Positions 50,019 through 62,999 of a stretch of DNA of 64,000 bases are shown in pieces. This stretch comes from Azadirachta indica (taxonomy: Eukaryota > Streptophyta > Magnoliopsida > Sapindales > Meliaceae). The notes below the pieces were generated by a model. It saw only the letters and a list, made by a program, of their open reading frames with translations, ran no database searches and had not been told where the DNA came from. The DNA lies in contig CM040440.1 of the NCBI GenBank assembly GCA_022749755.1, positions 3,123,769 to 3,187,768 of the forward strand. The letters run 5' to 3'. A program made the translations under genes and the position numbers. Positions within the stretch are counted from its first letter, which is position 1. Every line of letters starts with the position of its first letter.

Positions 50019-53000
50019 TTACGGTTCTTCCTCTGAGCACTTTGGGCATCTACATTTGAAACCATAATCTGCAAGTAATGCCTGTCTCTCTTCGTAAGGA
50101 AGGTCCTCATCTATATATGAAATGGTAACCTGAATCCAACAACAATTATTATTTTTAATTAATCTATAGTTCAATACCACAACAAATTCAGTATTAAAAC
50201 ACTTATACATCAGAGCTCAAAAAATGTTTGTCTTGTAATGGTGAATTTTACCTCTTCTCCCTTGCAAATGGGTCGAAGTGCAATAACTGTTGCTTGCCCA
50301 TCTCTGTCCTGCAATGATAGCCAAAAAAGATATAGATCATGAATGATGTAAGAATCTAAACTACAATGGTTACCATTCCACATAACACAAAGCCACGTAC
50401 TCGAAAACAACACAAGAAAAAATAAAAAAGGTGTAGATTACAATTCAAACATACCTCTTCTCTTTTGAACGCTTTTGCATTAGGACAGCAGGAATGATTC
50501 ATACAACTTTGCAAAGGGAAGAATGCAGTCCCTGATGCAAAACAAAATTTTAAAAAAAAAAATTAGCTAATTAAGAAAAGTTTATGTAACAATTGAAATG
50601 CAGAAATTTCCTAATAAACTTACTAACCTGTTATAAAGAGGATAGAGAAAAAAAAAAAAAAGGAAAAGAAAAATCAGTTGCCACACCAAGTATCACCACA
50701 AGTCAATTAGAAAACTATATCATCCAAATACAAGAGTGAGAAAGAAGAAATATTGCACAAAAAGCCTGATGTTGAGGACACTGTTTATCTCATTTGAATT
50801 GAGACAAAAAAAAAAAAAAATTAGCAAATCTTTGTCTCTGTCATTTCAGAAAAATAAGCAATAATGATATATCACAGAAAACAAGAGTTGGCATTGTTTT
50901 GCACAAAGAGCTTAATTATATTTCATTCAGAAGGAATGCAGTATGTCAAATGCTGCATGGCTGGCATTAGGGCCTCTCCACCGCCCACTCCTGCATAAGT
51001 CTCGGCTCATATCAAACATGGGTATTTATGAAAACAAGGACATGTTCCCACAAAGTTGTTCGGTATTTATGAAAAGAAACTAAGTTAAAAAATTGTCACC
51101 AATTATAATGATTTGCCAGCAGTAACTGAGTGCTCTATCTTTATCTGAGTCATATACCTTGACAACAAATTGAATAGTCTTCACCTAGAGCATCAAGAAT
51201 TGGTCGTGTAATTTTCTCAGCCTCTTTCTGCAATATACCATAAAAAGAATGAAGCCAAAGCTATGTCATACATAAATGTTACAACCCAAAAATTTAAAAA
51301 ATAAATTCTAACCTTGTCAGGATGTGGAAGATCATCAATATACAAAAAGTAATCCTCCACTGGAGATGCTACAACCAAATCACTGTAAACATAGAGTTTG
51401 GAATTATTATTTAGAATCCAATTAAACATGAAATAGAAAATTACAGGCTACATGATCCACATCAATATGCCATCGTAGGGAAATTCTTCCTCCATGCATA
51501 GTAGTAATTAAATATGGCTCCTCAGAAGCCTTGATTAAGAGGATACTTACAGATTATTTAACTCAAACATGCCAATAATATGTCCATAGATTTCAAGGGA
51601 GAATACTTTGTAGAGTCAAGAAATTGAATTTATAATTTTAGAACAGTAAGATGCATCAGTACTTCAAAAGAAGTAATGCCAATTCAATCAGAACTTAGAG
51701 AAAAGGATACATGCCTCACACTCCTTGTCAAAGATGGCTGCCTTCAGGAGCTGCAGTGACTGAATAAATTCAAAAGGATAAAAAAATTATACATACCATA
51801 AGAAGCAACTTTTGATATTATTAGGTACTTATAATAGGCCACTACTGGTGCAAGAAATTGAAAATTAAGCTTATGAACACCAAACAATATAAGATAATGT
51901 GTTCAGCAAGAACATGAGGGGAGGAATAAAGTAATTCTTAAAAAAAAAGAAAAGAAAAATGACAAGATTTTCATAAGAAAGTGGATAAAAGGCTACCGTT
52001 TTTCAATTCAATTACAGGATTTAAAGCAAGATGTGTCTAAGCTAATGAGAATTAAGGTGAACTGAGATCTACTTTCAAGTATGGTGAAAGAAATGGTGAA
52101 TTAGGCATAGAACAGTAAGATCACACATTTGAAGAAAAAGCAAGACGTGTGGAGAATAATCATTCAAAGGGTCAAACAACTTCCTACTTCCTCAATTGAA
52201 TAACATTTTCTAGTTCCTTCATCTGATACATTTTAGCAAGAAGTTACCAATTCTGCTCTTAATATGAATCAAAGATGAGAGCATGGATACTGTACAATCT
52301 TCCCTCAGCATTTGAACGTGTTATCAAAAGGACTCTCAGAAAATTTTGCAATCAGGTTTTCCTTGCATGCACTATCTTTATTAGGTGGTCTTACAGTGAA
52401 AGCAAGCTCTCTTATTTGCATCCTGAAAGAGGCTTCATCAGAACAATCCACATCATCTGGCAAAGCAATGCAGTCCCACCACCTACCAGAATAACAAGTG
52501 CTTGTGAGTCCTGATATACAGCAAGTTAAAAAAAATTCTTCTCATCCACAAAACAAATTTCCATACTGTAAAAATATGCAAATATACTAATTCATACTGT
52601 TATCATGTTGCAGCTATTGAAGATCGATGCAATATTATTATTAGAACTCTTGATTGTAGTTCTACAGAAGAAATATTAACAATTACCTTCTCTTGTATCC
52701 AATAGATATTGGCTTCCATGCTTCCAAAAGCAAAGAAAGACTAGAACTTTCTACAGAAGTATTTTTTCCTTGTTCTGCAAGATGATCTGCTTTTAGTTTT
52801 AGCTTCCTATATCTTAAGATGGTGAAACAAATCACCTGAAAATGGAAACCAAAAATTTGTCAATCCAGGACTGGAATCACGTCAAAAGTAAGCAGCAGAC
52901 TAGTCGAATTATTGTTTATTAGAGTGTGCATAAAACTGCATAACAATTTGAGAGCAACAGTTTCACTGCATAAAAGAATAAAACATGCAGAAGATGAAGA

Positions 53001-54890
53001 ACAATGTATGAAAACAAATATATATATATATAGAAAGTGCTATGTTTCGTAGAGAGATGCCAAGAAATACTATAAACAAATATCGACTGCCAGTGACAAA
53101 TTATTATAGACAACAAACGTATATAATACAGCATACCTTCGCAGCAAGCAGGAAAATATCATTTGTTCCTGAGGTTTAAAGAGGACTAAAGAATGAGTAG
53201 TGAAGCAGAAATCAGTAATGAAGGAAATTTTACTTAGTTATTTATATGCTAAGAGGCAATTACCGACAATATTAGGGCTTTACCATTAGCATGTTCAATA
53301 AATTTCGATAATGCCTCCCTAGATAGTGCATCTGACCTCTCCCCAGTGCAAAGTAAAGAATGAAATAGCTCCCAGTCAGCCTCTGCACATGATTTACTGC
53401 ATGTTGACAAGATTATTACAAGAGATTAGAAGGAAAATATTTAGAAGTCTCAAGAGGTATTCACTAAAAGTTACTTGTATTTAAAGTTCTAATTGTTAAG
53501 GTGAAAGCTGTTCTGTAGCAGCAAACTAGAGGGTCAAGTGAAACACCAAACAGAGAAGAAAAATACTAATGAAAAAAATTAAATTAAATTGCCTTACCTG
53601 CAGTAATAAGCTTCTCCACAACCCCCAGGACATGGAACGGTTAAAGGCAAAAGAAACTTGTTGGAGTAAGGCAATACCACTTCACCATTCATCAATGATT
53701 GCACAACCCCTTCAGGAAGAGAGATATTATCTTTTGAACTGCTGGAAGCACAATTTTCCAAATTTTCATGATTTTTTTTATAAGAATCATCTTCCATGTC
53801 AGATGAATCAGTGTCATAACAATCTTTAGAAACATGTGAAGAAGCCCCCATTTGACATCCATTATTTGCAGAATCACCCAGTCTTTGCAAATAAAGTTTC
53901 CTCCCAATTTGAAGTTCTATAGAGCCAATAAATCGAAAACAAAAGCTACAAACTAGACAGTCCATCTGCAACGTAGAAAGAAAAAAATATGGTTAAGGTT
54001 GAACTCTCAAGAGATGCAAACACTAGTAACCAATAAATAAAATGTATCGATGTTTCATAAATAAACAAGACCTTGTTTGAAGAATGCTGAATTCCCGCAA
54101 GCATTTGGTCCTTCAAAACAAGTTCCTCTTCATCAAAGTCTGTGTCAGCATAAACACCTGCAGTTCACAAATTGCAATGAGATAAATTTTAAAACACATT
54201 AAGAAACCAAAGATGGCCGGTAGAAAAAAGAAAATGAACAATATACGAAAGCCAAAGAATTTCATTAAATAAAACAAATATATATCCGGTATTATCGTTG
54301 GCTCATAATATATTCCACAAAACAAATATATAAGAGGTTAGTTTTACCATATTGAACTATGATCACTAGATGTTATTGTGTTCTTCAGCACCAATTCCTT
54401 TTTTTGTTTATAAAAAAGGTATATCACTTGGATCAAGTTATTAAAAACAGTAGTTAAAGCTCATAAACTTGGTCAGTCAGACATGAAATAATTCAAAAGA
54501 AAGAGAGAAAAGCAAAAGTTACCCTTTCCTATCTCGCTATTTTGTTTAACGATGAGCCCATGGCAATTCCTAATGGAAATAAGCTGGTCGAAATACTCCT
54601 GCAAATTATAACTAAAAGCACTTGAAAAATGTTTATTAAGAAAATTAGGTAGGAGTTTCAGTTAGTTGATTAAAACAGAAGTTTGCAATTGCCTGGACGT
54701 GGAGAGGTGAAGGAGGTCGGAGAAGAGAACAGACTTCACTTGCGCACTTTTCGTCGGTTGGGCAAATACTTTCCATCGTATAATACGCAGTTACAGTCCC
54801 AGGCCTGATCAACGAAGGCGGCAAATAATGAGAACACTCCTTCGCTGCGCTTTTGCTAAAACCCCGCCGCAACACTGCACGGTCGACCAT
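50019..54890 (-). CDS. ATXR2: SET-domain methyltransferase, ATXR2-like
   Basis: Fifteen exons: 54890-54693, 54598-54523, 54157-54072, 53965-53598, 53396-53284, 53168-53137, 52835-52687, 52482-52395, 51759-51711, 51605-51551, 51382-51313, 51227-51158, 50531-50455, 50308-50252 and 50129-50019. They encode 532 residues from the first ATG, or 494 from MESICPTDE at 54776, which looks like the family start. A split SET domain is clear: GKGVYADTDF near the N-terminus, then a Cys-rich insert (LVCSFCFRFIG, CPGGCGEAYYC), then SCMNHSCCPNAKAF, EEVTISYIDEDLPYEERQALL and a Cys-rich post-SET end (CRCPKC). ATXR2 acts on chromatin, with H3K36 methylation reported in Arabidopsis callus formation. Intron 1 appears to use a GC donor and intron 9 is U12-type (see findings). 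The insert between the two halves is long and Ser/Asp-rich. Confidence 0.92.
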
Positions 54891-55621
54891 TTTACTCAAG
54901 GGATTAAACAAGTGATAATAACATTCGATCCCTTATTTTATAATATTTTATAAATTTTACAACATACTTCATCTACCTGTACAAATAGATCCCTTTTTTC
55001 TCTCCACAAACAGTTCTCACCTGTTGGAATGCTTTTGGATTCCCAAATATTCTTGAATTTCCTCTCTTTTCAGATTTTAGAACTTCGAAATTTCTTGTTT
55101 CTTGTGATTGCATTCATTCTTTCAACATATTTTTATATTACCCTCACCGATAATTATTGTTAAAAAGAGGATACGATCATAAGTCTAATTAAATTTCAAT
55201 GCTCGCAAATTCTGAAGTACAAACAGAATAGAAACTCTTTCAATTTTCTTGTAGACGCGGCTCACCTATGTGCAGAAAGAACAGATTAAAAAAAGATATT
55301 GACTGGATTCAACAACACCCCAATTGGAAATGCTAATCAGCTAGAGGGTTGCAACAGTTGTATTGGAGTAGCAACAAAATTATTGTTCAAGGTCGACATA
55401 TCCTTTAACCCACATCAATTACAGACATCAAACATTTCATTAGATTTTCCGGTTAACATAGCTATTTCACAAATTTCAAACAAATGAAGCTTTCTCCCTT
55501 TCCACTGGAAACAAACAAATGTAGGAGAGTGCTAAAAAACTTTCTAATGAGCTGCTGCAACACATGGACCCAAATGTGGAGAAAAATTAAGTTTAAAATT
55601 CTCTTTTCACTGGTTCTTGAT
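54891..55621. other. ATXR2-like promoter and PEX22 3' flank
   Basis: Only about 730 bases separate the PEX22 stop codon from the ATXR2 start; both genes run leftward. The sequence is A/T-rich with no recognisable gene. The frame at 55299-55487 (plus) has no family features. Confidence 0.5.
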
Positions 55622-58600
55622 TCAAACGCATCCAAAAAATTGTTCCAAAGATGGAGAAGTGAACACATTGGGAGCACTTCTCTCGAGTCTGTTGGGAGAA
55701 ATGTGAAGCTGATACTTGATGAATCTCTGTAAGAACCAAAAAAAAAAAAAGTGTAACTCAGATGACATGTATCATAACAAGTAGAACATAATGAATAATG
55801 CAAAACAAAACTTAAGAAGATAAGACGTGTTTAAAATATACAGCTAATTGAGTAACGATTTCAGGATTTGTGTCAATATGCCAATCTGGTTCCAATTGCC
55901 GAACGAAAGATGATCGCCCCATTTCCGTGCTACAAAAGAGAACCTGTATGCACAGTTTGCATAAATTAAGACACAACAGAAATACGACATAGAAATCAAA
56001 TTAAAAATATGTCAAATTTCCAACAGAAGCATCATTACAGTATTCCTACCACAACAATTTCTCTTGAAGGGAGAAAAACGGGCTCAGTTTATTTATTTAT
56101 TCTAACTAGAAACCTATACATTATTTATCTTTTCAAAAGTGAGCAGCTGCTGTAAACTTTACCTTGTCTTTCACCAAGCCACCTGAAGTGAAAACCCCCG
56201 CATTTTCCAGAGCCACAAGAACTTTTTTCTGCAGAAAACAGGTCTCAAATGATCATACAGAAACTAAATGGCACTTGTCACCAATAAGGATAGACTATAA
56301 TAAGATAGCTAACAGATATAAGCTTTATGTCAAGTGATTAACAGTTATCGAGGCAACACAGAGTGTATAAACCATGCTAGAACAAAAGCAAAAGTTCCAC
56401 AGACCTGACATGTGCTATTAGGAAAGACCCTAAAACCTGCATAAATTGGAACAACATAATCCACATGCCAATTTTCTTTTGCTATCATTTTCTAATAATC
56501 CTTAAGGTCAATAGAGACATCAGCAAATTGTTAGCCATTTGCTCGGCCAAAAATGATGCAAAACAACCAAAGATATTAATGAAACCAAGCTTGTTATTCA
56601 TGAAACCACATTTAGCAAAATTGATAGTACTGAAGAATAATCACATGATAATGTTATAAGAACAAGGCTAAAACGCACTTCACTTTCATCGTCCAGAACT
56701 CTTTCCATGAGATATAGGTCACAAAACTTTGTGATCTCCAACAGCACCTCCAGTACCGAGGACCTCACAGTTGCTTGCTTCTGCACAGAAGAAAACAAAT
56801 TACACTAATCCATGAACTTTATTTCAAGCACAGAGTTTACAGGAAAATAAAAAATTACCACCTGGAGCTCCTCTGGACTGCTTTCCTCAAGGATTACTCC
56901 AAGCAAACGGCAAGTAACCTACAAAGAATGAGTCGTCAAAGCGGGAGATCTAAACGTGAGTCTTAAAACTTCAATTGTGGCTTTGCTTAAAATTGTGTTA
57001 CACAAAGTGACTGGATTAGTAGCTACTAATGCCCAATTTACTGCCAGCATTGTTCTGCAGAAACTTAAGAATTAACACCGAAAATATAGCTAAAGGGAGA
57101 ATGCCCATTACCCCCTACTTTTTAAACTAATACCTCATTACCCCCCTATATTTTTTCTAATATCCCATCACCCCTTGATTTTTTTCCCTGATTTTGCCCT
57201 TCAGTTGAATTGGTTTACAAAATGATAAAATCGAAAATATTTGAAATATTAAAGGAAAAAATCGGAATTCAAGGGAGTAATGGGATATTAAAGAAAATAT
57301 AGGGAGTAATGGGACATTAGCTAAAAAAATAGAGGGGGTAAAGGGCATTCTCCCTCTAGCTAAACCCAAAATATAGCTAAGGGTGGAGTTCAGTCTGGAC
57401 AGTTATATCCAGCAACCAGCTAATTCTAAAGTACTTATTCATTATGGTGTAATATGCAGTAAGATATCAAGAACACACAATTCGGATCATGGAATACAAA
57501 TTTTAGATCCCTACAGTCAATCGAGTCCACCAAAAATAAAAATAAAAGGGTTCAGATTGCACTCCTACAACAATAACAACATAAAATAAGCAGGCGCAAT
57601 ATAATGTTTAGCATATCAGAGAGAATAAGTAAATTACCTTTCTTCCTTCACTCAATTTCTGTCTAACTACTTGTCCCAAAGTTGGCTGGAAAAAAAAAAG
57701 AAGAAAAAATTTGGGAGAAAGGGCATAACAGCAGTTGACTATGTCACACAAATACATATTAATTGTTTGGAACATAAGATATATGCTTACCTTCACTGGC
57801 TGGAATAGTGCATCAACAATCTGTGTTCTTAAATCCTCTGATGATGAACTAACCTCAGAAGGCATCACAGTTGCATTAGATTGAGTGCTGGCAATGGAAT
57901 TACTAGTCGTAGGAGCTTGTCGTTTCGGCTGCCTACTTCGAGGTCCACCTGATGATCTGAACATCCTCCAGGTAAAGACAATTGCAAGAGCAAGCCCTGC
58001 AATAGCCCCAACTGATCGTGAATCCTGGTACCAATAAAAGTGTCAGAACCTAAAATATGATGAAAAACAACACAAGATTCTCTTTCATTCCCAAAAAGTG
58101 AAAAACCAAAATTTCCAGGGATCAACAGTATGGCAACTGACTGAATAATTTCTTTCCTTTTAATATTTTTAAAAAAATAGAAAATTATAAAATTTTGATT
58201 GAATTCATGGACCATTGAATCAATTGTAACTAATGGCATCAAGCAAGTACAGTTCCTCATTTAGACTTAACTTGTCCACAGAACAGAAAATCTGCCTACA
58301 TCTCTTGAACAGACTTCTTCATTTATATATTTTTCCACATACAAGATAGTACTAGAATTATTAGGAGTGGCTCAAAACGATAAGGCACATTTCCTTACAA
58401 GAAAACGAAAGGTTGTGACCAGAAACTAAATGGTTGGTGAAGATCACGTATATCAGAATCTGAAGCTACAAATTTCACTCAAAAAACACTAGAAAGCATT
58501 CACAACAATAAGCAAACAAGAAAAAAATGGCACCAATTACTAAAATTTCTAGATCTGCAAACTGGCAATCCCCAATAGGTTAAAAAATGGCAACCAGGGT

Positions 58601-59694
58601 TGCACCCACCCAGGTGGAAATTATTCCCATCTAGGCTCACCTAAAACACAATTTGGGCTTCAGGCTATGCATCTGAACCCAATCCCAGCTTAGGTTAGGT
58701 TCACTTATAACTGGCTGGTTTGCATTATTATGATTAATGCAAAAAAGGAATGAACTTATGATACCGGCACACTTTACTAATAGTATATAAATGACTCTTT
58801 TACAGGAAAGCCGTAATTAGATCAAATGAAAAGAGGACTGATGATTACAGTGGTCGTATCATCTGCAGCATATTATATAGATGTGGTTAAAAAATAACCA
58901 CCTTACTGCCACTTGAGATTCGTTTGAGATTCGTTCGAGTTGCAATTTATCAACCAAAGCCAAAATCCTAACTTGTCCATAATGAGAGTTGGCATTAAGT
59001 TGAGTTGAGAAAGCTTGTGCAATTATGCAAAATACAATCTTCCTCAAGAAATAAATTTCTTTCTCATCTGAAAACAAGTAAAAGTCTCCTTCTACAATGC
59101 AGTAACTATGATCTTGAGGTTGAAAAACCGGATTTTTTTCTATGAATTAAAACACTATGGATATATTTATATTGAGAAAGCCAAAGACAGCAACGGTTTC
59201 ATTTCATTCGGTTTGCCATCAAACTGACAACATAAGTCCTAATATGTGAACGATATCCTATTAGCATCCAATTCATGTATGCATTTGATACGCTTAGCAA
59301 AATATTTTATGCTTGAACGCGTAGTTGAAGCTCCTTCAAACTGAAAAAGAGTGTCAATTTCGCCCAAATCCTAAATTTACAATCTTTTCTTATTTAGTGA
59401 ATATTTAATTGGTTGCAGCTAACCACTAAAACACAAACGAAACAACGTCCACTAAAATTAGAACTCTAATCCATATTCCAATAACATTTGACCAATCAAA
59501 CAGTCTCAGATCCGCGAAGAAAACTAACACAATTAACAACAATGATTTCTTACGGAGAAAAGAGAAAGTACCAGGTTATGGAAAGAGATCGAGAAGAGAT
59601 TGGACATCTTGACCGTAAGATAAGCCCCGAACCGTTTGATCAGCTGAATTAGGTCTTCCTTCGATGATGAAGATGACGACGACGACTCTGCCAT
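55622..59694 (-). CDS. PEX22: Peroxisome biogenesis protein 22 (PEX22)
   Basis: Eight exons (59694-59572, 58024-57791, 57685-57638, 56918-56862, 56780-56679, 56228-56163, 55943-55842, 55726-55622) encode 278 residues, close to the usual plant PEX22 length. The protein starts MAESSSSSSSSKEDL. A single membrane segment (VGAIAGLALAIVFTW, about residues 46-60) anchors it. After a Ser/Thr-rich linker comes the soluble domain (TLGQVVRQKLSEGRK, LEITKFCDLYLMERVL, KDKVLFCSTEMGRSSFVRQ, then WHIDTNPEIV) ending SLEQFFGCV. In plants PEX22 sits in the peroxisomal membrane and recruits the ubiquitin-conjugating enzyme PEX4, needed to recycle the import receptor PEX5. All introns are GT..AG; the first is about 1.5 kb and the third contains a MITE. 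Confidence 0.93.
57087..57363. mobile_element. MITE inside PEX22 intron 3
   Basis: A 263-base element (57094-57356) begins AGGGAGAATGCCC and ends GGGCATTCTCCCTC, an almost perfect terminal inverted repeat that extends inward through ACCCCCT / AGGGGGT and beyond. The direct repeat TAGCTAA at 57087-57093 and 57357-57363 is a 7-base target duplication (7 of 8 match if the next base is included). The interior is a partly self-complementary foldback with no coding frame. It lies between exons 56918 and 57638. Confidence 0.88.
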
Positions 59695-61292
59695 AGCTTG
59701 TAACAGTAAACCAAAGACGAAGTCCTTTAATTATTTAAAAAAAAAAAATTAACAGAATCTGTTTTGCTTGTGGCTTAGGGATTTCAGAATCTTCTTTTCA
59801 GGTACTTATCATTTGCTTTAGAATAGACGTAGACCTAGCTCGCCGCACTGCTGATTTTCTATTGGATAGAAAAATTAAAAACGCTGGCGCTTTCACGTCA
59901 ACGATTCAGGTGAGAGAAAGAAAGAAAGAAAAAATACGGAGAGGGTGTTTCTAATGGCGATTGGATTAGTTTTTGTGTTTGGGTTTTCATTTTTCTCAAA
60001 TAATAACATTTGGCTCCCTAATGTTTTACGTTTTCCTAAATAAAGAGCATATTTTTCACTTTGTATCACATAGGTTGCTGACCAGTGACGGACCGTTATT
60101 GGAAATTATCCGGTTATCCCCGAAGTACCTTAGTGCTCACTACTCAACATGTAACTTTAACACCTTAATCCGTATATAGAGTATTTTTGTCATTTTTATA
60201 CAAAAGGATAGTTATAAAAAAAAAATCATAAAATGTAAGGATCCAGATATATTTTTTTTTCTTTTTGCATTTTCTGTTATTTTTTATAATTAATTACATG
60301 TGATTGGGTATGTTTGGTAGTACGGATGTAATTAGTTGAGTGAGGTCTCAATTATGTTGTATGATCGCGTGGATAGATAGATATGGTTTGTTAATTGGAA
60401 TTCTAACAGAAACAGAGTAGTGTAGAGGACCTTAGCTCACACAAAACGCTGCGCTTGCAGACTTAGGATAAAAGTTGGATTATTTAGAGTTCAATTTCAA
60501 TTTGCTTCAGTTAATCACCCTCCAGGATATTTGTATTATTACAAATTGATGTATAACATTGACTTTATTGATTCATTTAAAGACTTTGTATTGTTATTTC
60601 TATTTTCACTTCAATGCACTTAAAACGGAATTGAATTAATTTTAGACAAACTTTACTAGCTCATTTAATTTTAGACAAACTTTATAGATTTTTTAAGTCA
60701 AGCTTTTTGGCCATTTTTTTTTCCTAAATTAACACATAGTTGTACAACCATCAATCAAGTAAGAAATTCGTCTAAATCTGAGAGGCCATTGATTACACAC
60801 GGTATCAAAAATCTGTAAAGGCAATATACATATTAAAGGATGTCAGCATCAATCCACTGAGTGGTGCCTTGATTTGTAGATCAAATTGTAAACATAAAAC
60901 TGCAAATTGAATGTATATATATATATATATATGTATATATATGTATGTATGTATATACATCAAGAATCGCAGTATCCAACTAGGAAACTGAAAATGACAC
61001 CAGCGACGGAAATTACTCTGTGCTCACTACTCAAAGATCATGCAGTTATGTTAGACAGACATGTCACCATATTTAACAAGCGCAGGATTAAATAACAACT
61101 CACCTTGCTGTAATTGAAGAACGAAACTTCTAACGCAAAAACCCAAAATTCACAAGAATCTCGGATTCCTATTATAGTTGCATAATTATATATATATATA
61201 TTACCAAGAATGCAGCCCATGACTTTGATGGCATATATTACTTTCAAGAATGAATCAGTAAGCCAAGAAAAAGAAACGTAATTAAGAAATAT
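59695..61292. other. Spacer between PEX22 and the cyclin gene
   Basis: PEX22 promoter region on the left, A/T-rich DNA in the middle, and (AT)n/(GTAT)n repeats at about 60914-60955. No gene recognised; the frames at 59973-60179 and 60907-61095 are low-complexity. Confidence 0.5.
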
Positions 61293-62398
61293 TCAGGAGA
61301 GTCCAGTAGTGGAGGGTGGGAAGCAACTCTCTGTATTTTCTCCTGATATTTCTTTAATATCATCTACAGTGCTATTGGAGATCAAAGCCTTTTCTATCTT
61401 CTGGTGGGCAGTGTCATTCACAAGCATTTCCTTTTCTAGGTGCAAGCAGTAGCTCTCAAAAACTCTCGAGCTGACTGTCACTCCAAAATCCAAAAGGAAA
61501 AGCAGTTCCAGTTCAAGCCTGTTCAATTCGGCATTGCTCACTCCCCCAACCCGAGCGTAGAATGCATTGTTGTAGTGCCTACACATGCCAAATTTCAAAT
61601 AAGATCAATCAGTTGTATAAGCGAAAAAAATAAAAATCACCCAGAAGACGAGGAATTGGAACTGCTGTAAAGTAGACTACTGAGCAGTTCCAAATGGAGT
61701 TCACCCAATTCTGCTCAGTGACACAACAAATTATTGTAAACCCACTTCAAGTAGATAGAGTACTTGACAAGAGAGTTCAATAACTTCCAAGATTTAAAAC
61801 ATCATTCTCGTGCTTGAAAATTGCTACGTTTTCTCAGTTTAGTTCTTCAAAACTCCAAAAATGCTTATATTAGTTCAAACGGCCAAACTAAACTGAATCA
61901 ATTACGGAACCCATGTTATTTTCTATTCAAATCAGTGCTAAAGCGAGGTATAAAGAGAAAGAAGACTCACACATCATCCATCATCTTAGAAGCAACCAGG
62001 ACACTTGTAACGAGCAATCTGTGCACATTCAACGATGACACAAGCGAGTCGGGGTGCTTATGCGAAAGCCTGTCTATGTACACAAAACCGACCACAAAAC
62101 ACGAGGGGCTACAATTTGTGTATCTGTACATCCTCTCCAAATACTTAGCTATGCTTATATTCGGTGCCCTAACGCCATGGAATGCGTTCAAGCTTTTTCC
62201 AAGACGAGCTGATCCGCTGACACTGTTCAACCCATTCCTCGGCTGCTGGCTCAAGCTATCCGCGAGTCTGTCATTTCTAGCCACTAGCTTCTCTAGCACA
62301 CAAGAGATTATGGTTAGGACTCTTGGTGTGGTCGACTCTATTTGGCTTGGCTCCGGTGGCCGGCTTTGGTGGTTAGAGTACTCCGTGGCGGCTAACAT
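61293..62398 (-). CDS. P-type (U-type) cyclin
   Basis: Two exons, 62398-61971 and 61578-61293, encode 237 residues; the intron splits the Val codon of MMDDV/HYNNAFY. The cyclin core is clear: ISIAKYLERMYRYTNCSPSC, VVGFVYIDRLSHKHP, NVHRLLVTSVLVASKMMDD, then NNAFYARVGGVSNAELNRLE and ELLFLLDFGVTVSS. This is the pattern of plant CYCP/CYCU proteins, similar to yeast PHO80-type cyclins, which bind CDKA and are linked to phosphate or nutrient signalling. The N-terminal 65 residues and the C-terminal 45 residues are unstructured and less conserved. The position 600 bases from the EXS-domain gene is noted; the link to phosphate is by family only. Confidence 0.92.
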
Positions 62399-62999
62399 TT
62401 ATGCCATTGTAGAATTTCCCGAGGCATTTGGGTGGTTAGGAGTGAGTGTGTGCTTTATGATTGCATAGGGGGTTTATCTCAGTTGAAATGGAGGGATAAA
62501 ATTGGTTTCGACGCGTCCACATGTGGTAGTTCTAGCATTCGAAGAATTTGGAAGGTCGGATTGCGATTGTGAAGGGCGACGAGTGAATTTGATCTGTTGG
62601 ATTTGACGGGTTCCCATGTGTTGATTGGCAGGAAATCGGGAGGGGCTTCATTTTGGAATGTGACCACTCATCAACTGCTTGGTCCAAACTCCAAATTGTC
62701 TAGTTCGCTCTTAACCAGAAGTATGACTTGGCTGAAATCCAGAAAATCTGGCACCGTTACGATTGTGCACGGCCATCACGACCCCAGTGGAAAAGATTTT
62801 AACATATTGTCGACATTAAATCAAAGTGAATTGTAGTTTTACTATTGACAATTTTAAATTTTAATCATCAATCTTATATGAACAAAAGAATTTTGGTATT
62901 TCATCATACAGAAATAAGGTTCAAAATTTCTGACGAAGAATGATGATTGTATTAAAAAGCCTCGGGATCGTGCTGCAAGAGAGAAAACCATTTGGGGGT
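62399..62999. other. Cyclin promoter and EXS-gene 3' flank
   Basis: Short intergenic stretch. The plus-strand frame at 62597-62836 (MDLTGSHVLIG) has no family resemblance and no splice or promoter support; the region more likely carries the cyclin leader and the 3' end of the EXS transcript. Confidence 0.45.

Noticed and set aside
61821..62468. 215-codon plus-strand frame opposite the cyclin exon
   Set aside because: Antisense shadow of the cyclin exon 1, whose minus-strand product has an unmistakable cyclin core.
62597..62836. 79-codon frame upstream of the cyclin
   Set aside because: No family resemblance, no splice support, and it lies where the cyclin leader and promoter should be.
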